This document shows positions 1 through 7,015 of a stretch of 18,787 bases of DNA, in pieces (the first letter of the stretch is position 1; every line of letters begins with the position of its first letter). The notes beneath the pieces were generated by a model. The model had not been told where the DNA came from. It saw nothing but the letters and a program-made list of their open reading frames with translations, and did not search any database. This DNA comes from Gemmatimonadota bacterium (GTDB taxonomy: Bacteria; Latescibacterota; UBA2968; UBA8231). The position numbers and the translations under genes were made by a program. The stretch covers positions 1-18,787 of the forward strand of contig JAPOYQ010000356.1 in assembly GCA_026706505.1 (NCBI GenBank). The letters run 5' to 3'.

Positions 1-965
1 ATGACTTGATCCTTGTACTTATCCTGCAACTGGCGGATAAACGCGCCAATCCGCTCGTTTTCCCGCTGGCGACGCAAGCTCGCGGCTGCCCGGCGGCGCG
101 CCTCGGCAAAGGGCTGGATCTGGCCGCCTTCCCGCCGCAGCACTCGGAACACCGCGTATCCGTCCATGCTTTCTAGCGGGCCGACGAGTGCGCCGACCTC
201 AGCGGCAAAGGCCGCTTTTACCAACTCGGGATAGCGCGGCTCGTACAGGCGCACTAGACGCATCTCCCAACCGTGCTCTCGCACCCCGTGCCCCTCGACG
301 CCAGCGTGCGAGCGCACGCCGGGCCGGTCGAGCAAGTCGGCGATGGGCGCGCCGGCCTCCCACTCGGCGCGCAAAGCCGCAGCGTCCTCTTCCTCAGCGG
401 TCCACAACTCGTGGACAATCACGGCCTCTTGGGTGCGGTAGCGGTCCTTGTGGTTCTCGTAATGCGCTCTGATCTCGTCCTCGCTGGGCGCGGCCCCGGC
501 CGTGGCCTGTTGGAAGAGCTGATTGAGGATCAGTGCCCGGCGCTGGTGCTCGTGCCACTCGACAAAGGCCGCCTCCTCGGTCCAGCCGCGCTTGCGCGCC
601 TCGGCCTCAAAGAGCCGCACCGGCAGCAACAAGCGCCCAATCCGCTCGGCGGCTTGGGCCTTGTCCTGCAATACGCCCTGTGCTCCAACCGCCTGCAGGC
701 TGCCCAAACCCTCGGCCACGCTGATCGTGCCGCCTTCGTACGCGTAGAAGGAATGATTCAACTCGTCCGTCGTCAGGGGCCGGTCCAAACTCTGGAGCAA
801 GATGGCCTCGCCCTCTGAATCTAGGCGCACATCGTAGCGGAGGCGGAGGCGTTCAAACTCCTCCTCTTCCTTCTCCCGCGTCCGTTCTTTGCGCAACCGC
901 TCGGCCACTTCCTCGCTGTAGTTGGCGAGCGCAGCCGGGCGATCCCCGATAAAGCTGAAGATCTG
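1..965 (-). pseudogene. C-terminal half of a SurA/PpiC-type peptidyl-prolyl isomerase, cut off from its start by an in-frame TAG; runs off the left edge
   Basis: I translated the minus strand by hand from the TAG at 966-968 to position 3. The frame stays open for 321 codons with a normal amino-acid mix, so it is the downstream part of the same protein as the ORF at 966-1616. It starts QIFSFIGDRPAAL, passes through a charged helix rich in Glu and Arg, and ends with a second parvulin-like segment. That segment has VIVHELWTAEEEDAAL, then a spaced glycine-rich stretch, then GPLESMDGYAVFRV and a basic helical tail. The first in-frame ATG is only at 263-261. A GTG at 908-906 has a purine-rich stretch too close to serve as a normal ribosome binding site. 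Independent initiation is therefore unlikely. I infer a nonsense-mutated gene, a read-through product or a sequencing error. The C-terminus lies outside the window. Confidence 0.75.
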
Positions 966-1616
966 CTAGCCACCGGCCCGCGCGACCGGCTCGGCGACCT
1001 GTCCAACGGGTAAACCCACAAAGACGGCGGACGGGATGGAGAACCGCCGCGCGGCTTGTGTGCGCCCGATCCAGCCGACCACGCCGTCGCCCTGCGCGGC
1101 GAAGAGGTCGTTGGCGGCAAAGCGCGCGGCCACTTCCTCAAAAGGCTGGCCCTCGCGCAGGTCGCTCCCGACCGCCTCTAGCTCCTCGCGGGTGCGCACC
1201 AAGATGCGGCTAAAGAGCCGCTCGCGGTCAAACCCCATCTCCGCGAAGGCGCGCTCGACATCTTCACCTGTGATCTCCACCTGCGGCACAATGACTTGGG
1301 CGCGGTAGCGCTCCACGAGGCGCTGTCGCACCATTTCGCGGAGCTGGTGCTCAACCGCCAAGCTGGTGCCGATCCCGAGCGAGCGAGCCTCGGTGAACAT
1401 CAGCTCCTCGTCGATCATCGACTGCAAGTGCTCCCGGTCGGCTGCGCGTCCTTCCTTGGGACTGCGCAACCCCGGTGGCAGGCGCTCGACAAAAGCCGCA
1501 AACTCCGCCTGCTCAATCTCCACCTCGCCGACCCGAGCGACGATGGTCTCATCCTCGCCGCACCCCATCAACAACAGAGCCAGTACACCACAAAACTTAC
1601 TCGATAAATAGCGCAT
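966..1616 (-). CDS. SurA/PpiC-like parvulin peptidyl-prolyl isomerase lipoprotein, N-terminal part ending at an in-frame amber codon
   Basis: This encodes 216 residues with a lipoprotein signal peptide (lipobox LMGC, Cys about 19). It continues with a helical SurA-N-like region (residues 25-115, including the helix around EHLQSMIDEELMFTEARSLG). A parvulin domain begins at LFSRILVRTREELEAVGSDL and contains GDGVVGWIGRT and FVGLPVGQVAEPV. Parvulins of this kind are periplasmic foldases or chaperones for outer-membrane and secreted proteins. The ORF stops inside the last strand of the parvulin domain, after ARAGG, where the family normally has an aromatic residue followed by a hydrophobic strand. 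That strand (QIFSF) is encoded directly after the TAG. The ATG at 1616 lies inside the 3' end of the upstream mutarotase-like gene (20-bp overlap), which implies translational coupling. As written the protein lacks its domain end and probably does not fold unless the stop is suppressed. Confidence 0.85.
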   Translation of the reverse strand: MRYLSSKFCGVLALLLMGCGEDETIVARVGEVEIEQAEFAAFVERLPPGLRSPKEGRAADREHLQSMIDEELMFTEARSLGIGTSLAVEHQLREMVRQRLVERYRAQVIVPQVEITGEDVERAFAEMGFDRERLFSRILVRTREELEAVGSDLREGQPFEEVAARFAANDLFAAQGDGVVGWIGRTQAARRFSIPSAVFVGLPVGQVAEPVARAGG

Positions 1617-2757
1617 CGACTTCCATCTCTAGATCTGCATTCGTGCGTTCAATAGCCCCCGCCGCAGCCTCTATAGCTTTGGCGCGATTGCCCGTAGTGC
1701 CGCGCGGGCGCACGACCAGCCGATCATCCATCAGTGCCACCTGTTCGGTCCCAGCGTAGTCGGACGGAATTTCAAAGAGAAAAGCCGCATAGACCTTGGC
1801 GATGGTCTGGCCAGCGTCGAGAAATTCAAAGAGTGGGATATCGAAAATTTTTCCCTTGGCCGCGATAGCCGGCGGCGGCAGAGGCAAACTCGTGGTGCCG
1901 AATTCGAGTCCCCGGGCCACGGGCTTTCCCTTGTCTGAGTTGCGCCAGATGTTGAGCCAAGGGTACTCAGCCGTTTTCCAGATATAGCCGATGAGCAGGC
2001 CCTTACTCGCCGTGCTGGCCGCGACCCAGCCGTAGTCGCCGTCAAAGCTGTAGCCCGCGTTGGTCGGGTCGTCGTCGCCGTCCAAGTAGCGCATATCGAC
2101 CTCGTCGCCGCTCGCCAATTTGCGCGCCTCCGGCCAAAACACCGCTGGCTCTTCGGGGTTGGGCATGGGGCTATAGACCATGTAGCCCTTGCGGGCATTG
2201 GCGGCAACTACCGTGGTCTCGTCGAGAAAGGGTGGGCCAATGGTCGGATGCTGCACCATATTGTACATGCGTCCGAGCGGGCCGGTGTTTTCGACCTCTT
2301 CGCGCACGGTGAGCAAGGCGCGGTCCTTGGCCAGCCGCAACCAACGCCTCACCTCAAAGCCAGCCAGCGGCAGGGTGGCGGCCATCTCAGCCTCGATAAA
2401 ACCGTCCCTTTCCTCGGGACCGCGCACGACCCGCCACGGCACGGCCGAGGCTTCGCCGTGGCCGGGCATGCCGTTTTCGGCCTCGGCCTCTGAGACCGAG
2501 GCCCAGCGGTCTAAGCAGAGAAAGTGCCCCATTGACTGCGGCCCTTCCCCCGCTTTTTCGCGGCCCCATGAAAGCGGGTTGACCCCCTGGTCCCGCAAGT
2601 GGAAATCCGCAATCGAGCCGCCCAGCAAATCGACGACGACTCGGGCCGCCTCGCCGTCGAGCACTAGGGCTGGTCGGCCTTTGACCTCGGCCTCCGCTAG
2701 GGCTACATTCGCGCTGTGCAGTGCTGCCATAAGCAAAAATGTCCTCACCATCGCCAT
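1597..2757 (-). CDS. secreted galactose-mutarotase-like / aldose-1-epimerase-superfamily protein
   Basis: I chose the ATG at 2757 (386 residues). It is followed by a clear Sec signal peptide (MAMVRTFLLMAALHSANVALA, cut near ALA|EA) and preceded by GAGGG nine bases upstream. A longer in-frame start at 2946 would overlap the divergent gene and add a non-signal leader. The mature part looks like the beta-sandwich of galactose mutarotase-like proteins: ALVLDGEAARVVVDLLGGSI near the start, then EEVENTGPLGRMYNMVQHPTIGPPFLDETTVV, with the conserved His in a QHP-x-IGPPFL motif, and later WLNIWRN. Members bind or epimerise sugars, and many in this branch have no assigned reaction. The product is probably periplasmic. 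Its 3' end overlaps the parvulin lipoprotein gene by 20 bp, so the two are probably co-expressed. Fold assignment is moderate; substrate is unknown. Confidence 0.75.
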   Translation of the reverse strand: MAMVRTFLLMAALHSANVALAEAEVKGRPALVLDGEAARVVVDLLGGSIADFHLRDQGVNPLSWGREKAGEGPQSMGHFLCLDRWASVSEAEAENGMPGHGEASAVPWRVVRGPEERDGFIEAEMAATLPLAGFEVRRWLRLAKDRALLTVREEVENTGPLGRMYNMVQHPTIGPPFLDETTVVAANARKGYMVYSPMPNPEEPAVFWPEARKLASGDEVDMRYLDGDDDPTNAGYSFDGDYGWVAASTASKGLLIGYIWKTAEYPWLNIWRNSDKGKPVARGLEFGTTSLPLPPPAIAAKGKIFDIPLFEFLDAGQTIAKVYAAFLFEIPSDYAGTEQVALMDDRLVVRPRGTTGNRAKAIEAAAGAIERTNADLEMEVDALFIE

Positions 2758-2766
2758 ATAAGTCGT

Positions 2767-2771
2767 CCCTC
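2767..2771 (-). promoter_or_regulatory. ribosome binding site that fixes the mutarotase-like start
   Basis: On the minus strand GAGGG sits nine bases before the ATG at 2757. It supports that start over the longer in-frame alternative at 2946. A second ATG two codons downstream (2751) is also possible, but its spacing is poorer. Confidence 0.55.
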
Positions 2772-2824
2772 TATTATTCGGATGTTGCGCACCTTTTGCA
2801 AGCGCCCGCATGATCGAAACAAGT

Positions 2825-4561
2825 ATGAGAAAATTTCTCCAAAAGACAAAACTCGCCGCCTGGGGCTTGCTCGGCGGCCTGGCGCTCGCCGCCTGTGGCT
2901 CCGACGAGGGGGGCATAAAGCACGTCCCCCGCAACCGCACTCTCATCCTCGGCCTGCCGCAGATGCGGGACTATGACTCGTTCAATCCCTTTATCGTCGG
3001 CACCCAATCCCCGGGCTTCGACTACCTGTTTGAGCCGCTCTACTTCTACAATGCGTACGTAGAAAAAGACCACGTCATACCCTGGATCGCCACAAGCCAC
3101 GAGTACAACGCAGACTACACGGAAGTGACGATCCACATTCGCAAAGGGGTGGCGTGGAGCGACGGGCGGCCTTGGACCGCCCACGATCTCAAGTTCACCG
3201 TTGACATGCTCAAGGCCCACGCCCCAGAGCTGGCCTTTTCCACCGACATGGACACTTGGGTCGCCGCAGTCGAAGTCCCGGATTCGCTGACGGCGCGGTT
3301 CGTGCTCAAAGCGCCCAACCCCCGCTTTGTATTCTCTTATTTTACCTACAACTTTGGCAACGGCATCCACATCGTGCCCAAGCACATCTGGGAGGGCGAG
3401 GATCCGACCTCGTTCAAAAACCTCGACTTGGCGCGCGGCCTGCCGGTCGTCAGCGGCCCTTATCGCTTGGCGCGCTCCGATCCCCAGCAGCGGCTCTGGG
3501 ATCTGCGCGAGGACTGGTGGGCCGCCCAAATCGGCTTCCAGCGCCTGCCGAGAGTTGAGCGCATCATCTACCTGCCCCAAGGCGACGAGAACAAGTGGGT
3601 TCAGCTCATCCTCGCCAACCAGATGGATCAGTGCATTGACTTGCGGCCCTCCAACATCAAAACCCTCCTCGACCAAAACCCCAACGTCACCACGTGGTCG
3701 GGCCGCCAACTGCCCTACGGCTACCGGGACTGGTGGCCGCCGGCCCTCGGCTTTAACAACCTAGAGCCGCCCTTCGACGATCCGGACATTCGCTGGGCCG
3801 TAAACCACGCCATCGACCGCGAACAACTCGTGGCCATCGGCTGGCAGGGAGCCGGCGAGTACACCCTTCTGCCGTTCCCCCACTTCCCGCCGCTGATGCA
3901 CTACATCGACCAAGTTCAGGATCTGTTAGAGAAGTATCCGGTGGGGCAACACGACCTAGCCCAGACCGCAGCCATTATGGAGAGCAAGGGCTGGACCCGC
4001 GATTCAGAGGGTCTGTGGAACAAAAATGGCGAGCGCCTGAGGATCCCGGTCGTCGTCTTTCCCTCTCTCTTCCAAGACTTCACGCCCGTGCTCGTCGAGC
4101 AACTGCGCCGCGCGGGTTTCGACGCCTCCTTCCGCATGTTCTCCGACGCCTATACCCGCATGACCCAAGGCACGGCCCGCGCCTTTGTCATGGGCAACGG
4201 TGGCTCAGTGCGCGACCCGTACTTCACCCTCCGGCTCTACCACAGCCGCTACGTCCAGCCCACCGGCACGGCCACCCCGTATTTCTGGCGCTGGCGCAAC
4301 GCGGATTTCGACCGCTTGGTCGATCAGATGGGCCAGACCGCGCCCGACGATCCGGCGCTCGTGCCGCTGTTTCGCCAAGCCCTTGAGATCTGGCTGGCCG
4401 AATTGCCGGCCATTCCCCTCCTCCAGTGGTTCCACCGCATCCCCCACAATCAGACCTATTGGAAAAATTGGCCCTCGGCCGAAAACCCCTACATGAACAG
4501 CGCTTATTGGGTGCGTTCGTTCTTGATCGTGCTGTTGGGATTGGAACCGACGCAGCCTTGA
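2825..4561 (+). CDS. ABC transporter substrate-binding lipoprotein, family 5 (oligopeptide/nickel/dipeptide type)
   Basis: This is a 578-residue lipoprotein if translated from the ATG at 2825. That start gives a short basic n-region (MRKFLQKTK), a hydrophobic stretch and the lipobox LAAC. An ATG five codons upstream (2810) is in frame but would put Glu in the n-region; neither has a strong Shine-Dalgarno. The body carries family-5 hallmarks: DSFNPFIVGTQSPGFDYLFEP near the N-terminus, HIRKGVAWSDGRPWTAHDLKFT, then DPDIRWAVNHAIDREQLVAIGW, and NADFDRLVDQMG near the end. Such proteins capture peptides, sugars or metal chelates at the membrane for an ABC importer. No permease or ATPase gene lies next to it; the next gene downstream is convergent. 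It is divergent from the mutarotase-like gene across about 67 bp. Family is confident, ligand unknown. Confidence 0.93.
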   Translation: MRKFLQKTKLAAWGLLGGLALAACGSDEGGIKHVPRNRTLILGLPQMRDYDSFNPFIVGTQSPGFDYLFEPLYFYNAYVEKDHVIPWIATSHEYNADYTEVTIHIRKGVAWSDGRPWTAHDLKFTVDMLKAHAPELAFSTDMDTWVAAVEVPDSLTARFVLKAPNPRFVFSYFTYNFGNGIHIVPKHIWEGEDPTSFKNLDLARGLPVVSGPYRLARSDPQQRLWDLREDWWAAQIGFQRLPRVERIIYLPQGDENKWVQLILANQMDQCIDLRPSNIKTLLDQNPNVTTWSGRQLPYGYRDWWPPALGFNNLEPPFDDPDIRWAVNHAIDREQLVAIGWQGAGEYTLLPFPHFPPLMHYIDQVQDLLEKYPVGQHDLAQTAAIMESKGWTRDSEGLWNKNGERLRIPVVVFPSLFQDFTPVLVEQLRRAGFDASFRMFSDAYTRMTQGTARAFVMGNGGSVRDPYFTLRLYHSRYVQPTGTATPYFWRWRNADFDRLVDQMGQTAPDDPALVPLFRQALEIWLAELPAIPLLQWFHRIPHNQTYWKNWPSAENPYMNSAYWVRSFLIVLLGLEPTQP

Positions 4562-4674
4562 ATGGATTAGAGAAAGAGCCTATCTGATGTGCAGGAGAGA
4601 CTTGCCGGTTAGGAGCAAAATGCTCTACCAGAGTTATAACAAAGGATTTTAATTGAGCCAGAATTAGCGGCACA

Positions 4675-5532
4675 CTATCCGCCCTCCGGCTTCGGCAAGT
4701 ACTGCTTCCATTTGTCCAGCACATAGTCCCGAAATCCCTCCACAGACTCGCTTCCGCATATCGGTGCAAGTTCTTGACCAATCTTTGTAAGGAGCACCTT
4801 CCCGATCCCAAGCCCGTTATCAGCATCCTTGGGCATCTCTAACGCAAGCGGCTCACCGTAGTAAAGTACGTCGAATTTCTTGGGCAAATTGCGCCGTACA
4901 ACGCCAGCAAGGCTATCGAATTGAACAAGGCCGATACTGTCAAGATGACTCAGGCTATTAAAGTTGATCCCGTGTTTGTTGTAGATTTCCGCCTGAACGT
5001 CAAACACCAACGGCACAACATCACCAATCATCCAGCCGAATCCGCAAAGCTTGATAAATAACTCCGCGTCAGCTTTGTCGAGGTTTGATAGAAAATTGAC
5101 GGTCCTCTTCGAGTAGGAGCCAGGGGCATTGGCCTCTCCAGCCAAAACGCGCGACCATAACTCCTGCATCTCATTGTCGGATACGATTCGGGATTTATCG
5201 AAGAAGTTGACGATCCAGTCGTTTTCCACGGAATCGGGAGAAGCCTCTTCGTCCAACTGAGGCAACGCCTTGGCAGTAATGTCTTCCATGTTCTTCTGAC
5301 GTTGCGCCTCCTCCTCAATCCACCGATGTACGGCTCGTCGATGCAGGTCGGTGATCTCAGTTTCAGATTGAGCCTTTATCATTGCAGCCTCAGCCTCAGC
5401 TTTGGCCATTCTCTTAACTTGGTACGGCGCAAAAAATCCGCCGACCGCATTCGATACTTTCTTGATCAGGGTATTAGCCGGTTTCGACAGGTTCCCCAAG
5501 TTTATGAGAGAATTAGAAGAGTTCTGTGACAT
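4675..5532 (-). CDS. DUF2806 family protein
   Basis: This is a 285-residue cytoplasmic protein. The first 70 residues are polar and helical (KRMAKAEAEAAMIKAQSETEITDLHRR), probably coiled. A predicted globular part follows, whose core reads IVSDNEMQELWSRVLAGEANAPGS, YSKRTVNFLSNLDKADAELF and then CGFGWMIGDVVPLV. I recognise this as the DUF2806 signature; no biochemical role is established for the family. It has no signal peptide and no clear membrane segment. It ends in TAG, showing that amber is an ordinary terminator here. It lies 56 bp downstream of the Phd-like gene in the same direction and could be the last gene of the island operon or have its own promoter. Its only Shine-Dalgarno candidate is a weak AGGG about eleven bases upstream. 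Codon use is less GC-biased than in the flanking genes. Confidence 0.8.
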   Translation of the reverse strand: MSQNSSNSLINLGNLSKPANTLIKKVSNAVGGFFAPYQVKRMAKAEAEAAMIKAQSETEITDLHRRAVHRWIEEEAQRQKNMEDITAKALPQLDEEASPDSVENDWIVNFFDKSRIVSDNEMQELWSRVLAGEANAPGSYSKRTVNFLSNLDKADAELFIKLCGFGWMIGDVVPLVFDVQAEIYNKHGINFNSLSHLDSIGLVQFDSLAGVVRRNLPKKFDVLYYGEPLALEMPKDADNGLGIGKVLLTKIGQELAPICGSESVEGFRDYVLDKWKQYLPKPEGG

Positions 5533-5588
5533 AGTGAATTAACCCTATAATCGAATTCTAGCTCAGATATTCGCTCTTGATCACGAAT

Positions 5589-5990
5589 TCACTCGGCGTG
5601 TTGCGATAGAAGGGCTCTCACTGAAGGGACCAACGCCTTGGGGATTTTCATCACTGTTTGCGTTGTGTCCTCCCAAACGGCCTCATCTTCCGCCACGGCC
5701 TCTTCCTCCGTTTGAGATTCGTAATGCTGAAGGAGACGTTGGACGCGTTCCTCGTCCCAATCATCCGGAAACCATTCGTCGATGGTCGGCGTATTGATGT
5801 CTTCGCGATAGACAACTTTGCCCTGAATCGCTCCGAACACCTCTTCCACAGTCTTTTTTTGTGCAATCGGCTGAATGCGCAAAACGGGGCGATTGTGATC
5901 TGTGACAATCCATTCTTCGCCGGATTCTTCAATCTCGCGAAAGATGCGAAGTATATTAGCTTTCAACTTACTCTTTGAAATAGAAGGCAT
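5589..5990 (-). CDS. Phd/YefM-type antitoxin with an extra C-terminal module
   Basis: This is a 133-residue acidic protein. Residues 1-45 match the Phd/YefM DNA-binding fold: SKSKLKANILRIFREIEESG, then EEWIVTDHNRPVLRIQPI. The linker VEEVFGAIQGKVVYREDI ending in an acidic DEW motif is typical of antitoxins of this type, where it contacts and neutralises the toxin. After about residue 75 comes a second segment, RVQRLLQHYESQTEEEAVAEDEA, then VMKIPKALVPSVRALLSQH. I recall this pattern from small stand-alone proteins in cyanobacteria-like genomes. The protein is thus longer than a standard Phd (about 80-90 residues). Its ATG lies six bases after the TAG of the DUF2442 gene. No classical Doc, RelE or VapC toxin follows it, so its partner is uncertain. 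Fusion status is inference. Confidence 0.75.
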   Translation of the reverse strand: MPSISKSKLKANILRIFREIEESGEEWIVTDHNRPVLRIQPIAQKKTVEEVFGAIQGKVVYREDINTPTIDEWFPDDWDEERVQRLLQHYESQTEEEAVAEDEAVWEDTTQTVMKIPKALVPSVRALLSQHAE

Positions 5991-5996
5991 TTTTTT

Positions 5997-6287
5997 CTAG
6001 TTCTTCCGAGGCTCTTGCTCCGGATTCATCCATGCAGGAAGAGGAGACCCTGTAGCCTCCGCATACAAGGTCTCCGGTGCTATCTCGATCTCGTTGCCCC
6101 ACGTCAGAATCCCAAGCTCTTTGTTGATAGCGAAGCTATGGAAAAACTCGAGATCCCTAAATCGCTCAAATACACCTCGCCTCTCCAAATACTTTGCGAA
6201 ATCAACGGTTCCGCGCTGGCCGTTATCGAACTCTAGCTCGATTAGGTGGTCACCTCGATAGATAGCAGAAACAACATCGTGTAGCAT
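5997..6287 (-). CDS. DUF2442 domain protein
   Basis: This 96-residue protein matches DUF2442 over nearly its whole length: MLHDVVSAIYRGDHLIELEF, then DFAKYLERRGVFERFRDLEF, then INKELGILTWGNEIEIAPE, ending TLYAEATGSPLPAWM. DUF2442 proteins are small and frequently found beside toxin-antitoxin genes, often with DUF4160 partners, and are suspected antitoxins or regulators. A well-spaced GGGAG six bases before the ATG supports the start. It lies 15 bp after the DUF5615 gene and 6 bp before the Phd-like gene, so co-transcription is likely. No DUF4160 gene is present in the window. Confidence 0.88.
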   Translation of the reverse strand: MLHDVVSAIYRGDHLIELEFDNGQRGTVDFAKYLERRGVFERFRDLEFFHSFAINKELGILTWGNEIEIAPETLYAEATGSPLPAWMNPEQEPRKN

Positions 6288-6302
6288 ACAGCACTCCCTA
6301 TC

Positions 6303-6668
6303 TCAATCAAGCTCTCCGGCTCGCGAGCGAACCCGTACCATTCCCGGCGAAATGACACTGAAAGCAGAGAGCAGTTCGTGGCCTCGGTCAGTAAACGCAG
6401 CCGATACAATCCCTGCCTTTGTTTCTGGAGACAAACCTGCCAAGCGAAAGAGTACGACGCCCGTGTGGATCTGTCCCATACGGAAAACGAGCTCGCCGAA
6501 GTCTTTATCTGCCGTAATCAGCAGGGCACTATTCTGATTGGCCCGATGTAGCACAGCCTCGTCATCAATGCTTGGATCCAACTCCGCAATGTATAGCACG
6601 GTGTGACCATCCTGCCGCAAGCGGTCAACGATGGATTTATCCACACTTTCGTCCGCCAGCAGGTTCAC
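6303..6668 (-). CDS. DUF5615 PIN-like toxin
   Basis: This 121-residue protein starts with GTG. It begins with the PIN-like acidic strand NLLADESVD (Asp6, Glu7), followed by IVDRLRQDGHTVLYIAEL, DPSIDDEAVLHRAN (Asp35/36) and LLITADKDFGELVFR (Asp54, Asp56). This is the spaced acidic set expected of the PIN-like nuclease fold in DUF5615. Members are predicted RNases and typically form a two-gene toxin-antitoxin pair with DUF433 proteins. The GTG start overlaps the stop of the upstream DUF433 gene by four bases (GTGA), indicating translational coupling as in many such pairs. Function as a toxin is inferred from family and pairing. Confidence 0.9.
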   Translation of the reverse strand: MNLLADESVDKSIVDRLRQDGHTVLYIAELDPSIDDEAVLHRANQNSALLITADKDFGELVFRMGQIHTGVVLFRLAGLSPETKAGIVSAAFTDRGHELLSAFSVISPGMVRVRSRAGELD

Positions 6669-6901
6669 GTACTCTGCTCAACAGTTGGATACACTACATC
6701 AGCTCGCAGAGCTTGAGCGGCGAAACTCAAGGCTGCCAGAACGCCTTCCCTAGTCAAACGAGGATGAGCCTCAAGGATCTGGTCGATTGTCTCTTCTGCG
6801 GAGAGTTTCTCCAGAATCAACTCAACGGTAATGCGCGTTCCCGCGACGACGGGTTTACCCATCATGACGGCGGGATCAGATTGAATGAGTTCAGTATCCA
6901 T
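6665..6901 (-). CDS. DUF433 family antitoxin
   Basis: This 78-residue protein contains the DUF433 core: DPAVMMGKPVVAGTRITVELI, then LEKLSAEETIDQILEAHPRL and a C-terminal helix. DUF433 proteins are small winged-helix-like DNA-binding proteins and act as cognate antitoxins or repressors of DUF5615 PIN-like toxins. A GGAG about eight bases upstream supports the ATG. It is the first gene of the leftward island operon, so autoregulation from the upstream 114-bp gap (6902-7015) is plausible. I could not pick out an operator there. Confidence 0.9.
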   Translation of the reverse strand: MDTELIQSDPAVMMGKPVVAGTRITVELILEKLSAEETIDQILEAHPRLTREGVLAALSFAAQALRADVVYPTVEQST

Positions 6902-7015
6902 GTTTCATCTCCGTCGGATTTGGTCTCATGGCAAACGCTATGCTGTAAGTGCTCCGAATACGTCCTCAATTTCCAATCATCTAGCCGAAACCGCAAATTC
7001 TCGCCCATAAATTCA

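Larger units (their letters stand above)
4562..7015. other. lower-GC accessory island carrying toxin-antitoxin-type small genes
   Basis: The stretch between the substrate-binding gene and the FG-GAP gene has visibly lower G+C: hand-counted lines give about 43%, 48%, 53% and 58%, against 68% in a line at 3481. Five short genes lie on the minus strand with overlaps or small gaps. The flanks 4562-4674 and 6902-7015 hold no gene. The left flank has a small GAGCA-AAA-TGCTC hairpin without a T-tract. I saw no integrase, tRNA, inverted terminal repeat or obvious flanking direct repeat, so the mode of arrival is unknown. Horizontal acquisition is inferred from composition and gene type. Confidence 0.55.

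Noticed and set aside
2773..2801. Sigma70-like promoter on the minus strand (TTGCAA, 17-base spacer, AATAAT) for the mutarotase-like gene
   Set aside because: The -10 box ends 15 bases before the ATG, so the transcript would begin at or after the GAGGG ribosome binding site. A fit by chance is likely.
2774..3709. Long minus-strand open frame inside the substrate-binding gene
   Set aside because: It is antisense to a clear family-5 binding protein. Its translation has no recognisable domain, and high GC makes such antisense frames common.
4605..4635. Small hairpin GAGCA-AAA-TGCTC as a terminator between convergent genes
   Set aside because: The stem is only five pairs and no T-tract follows on either strand.
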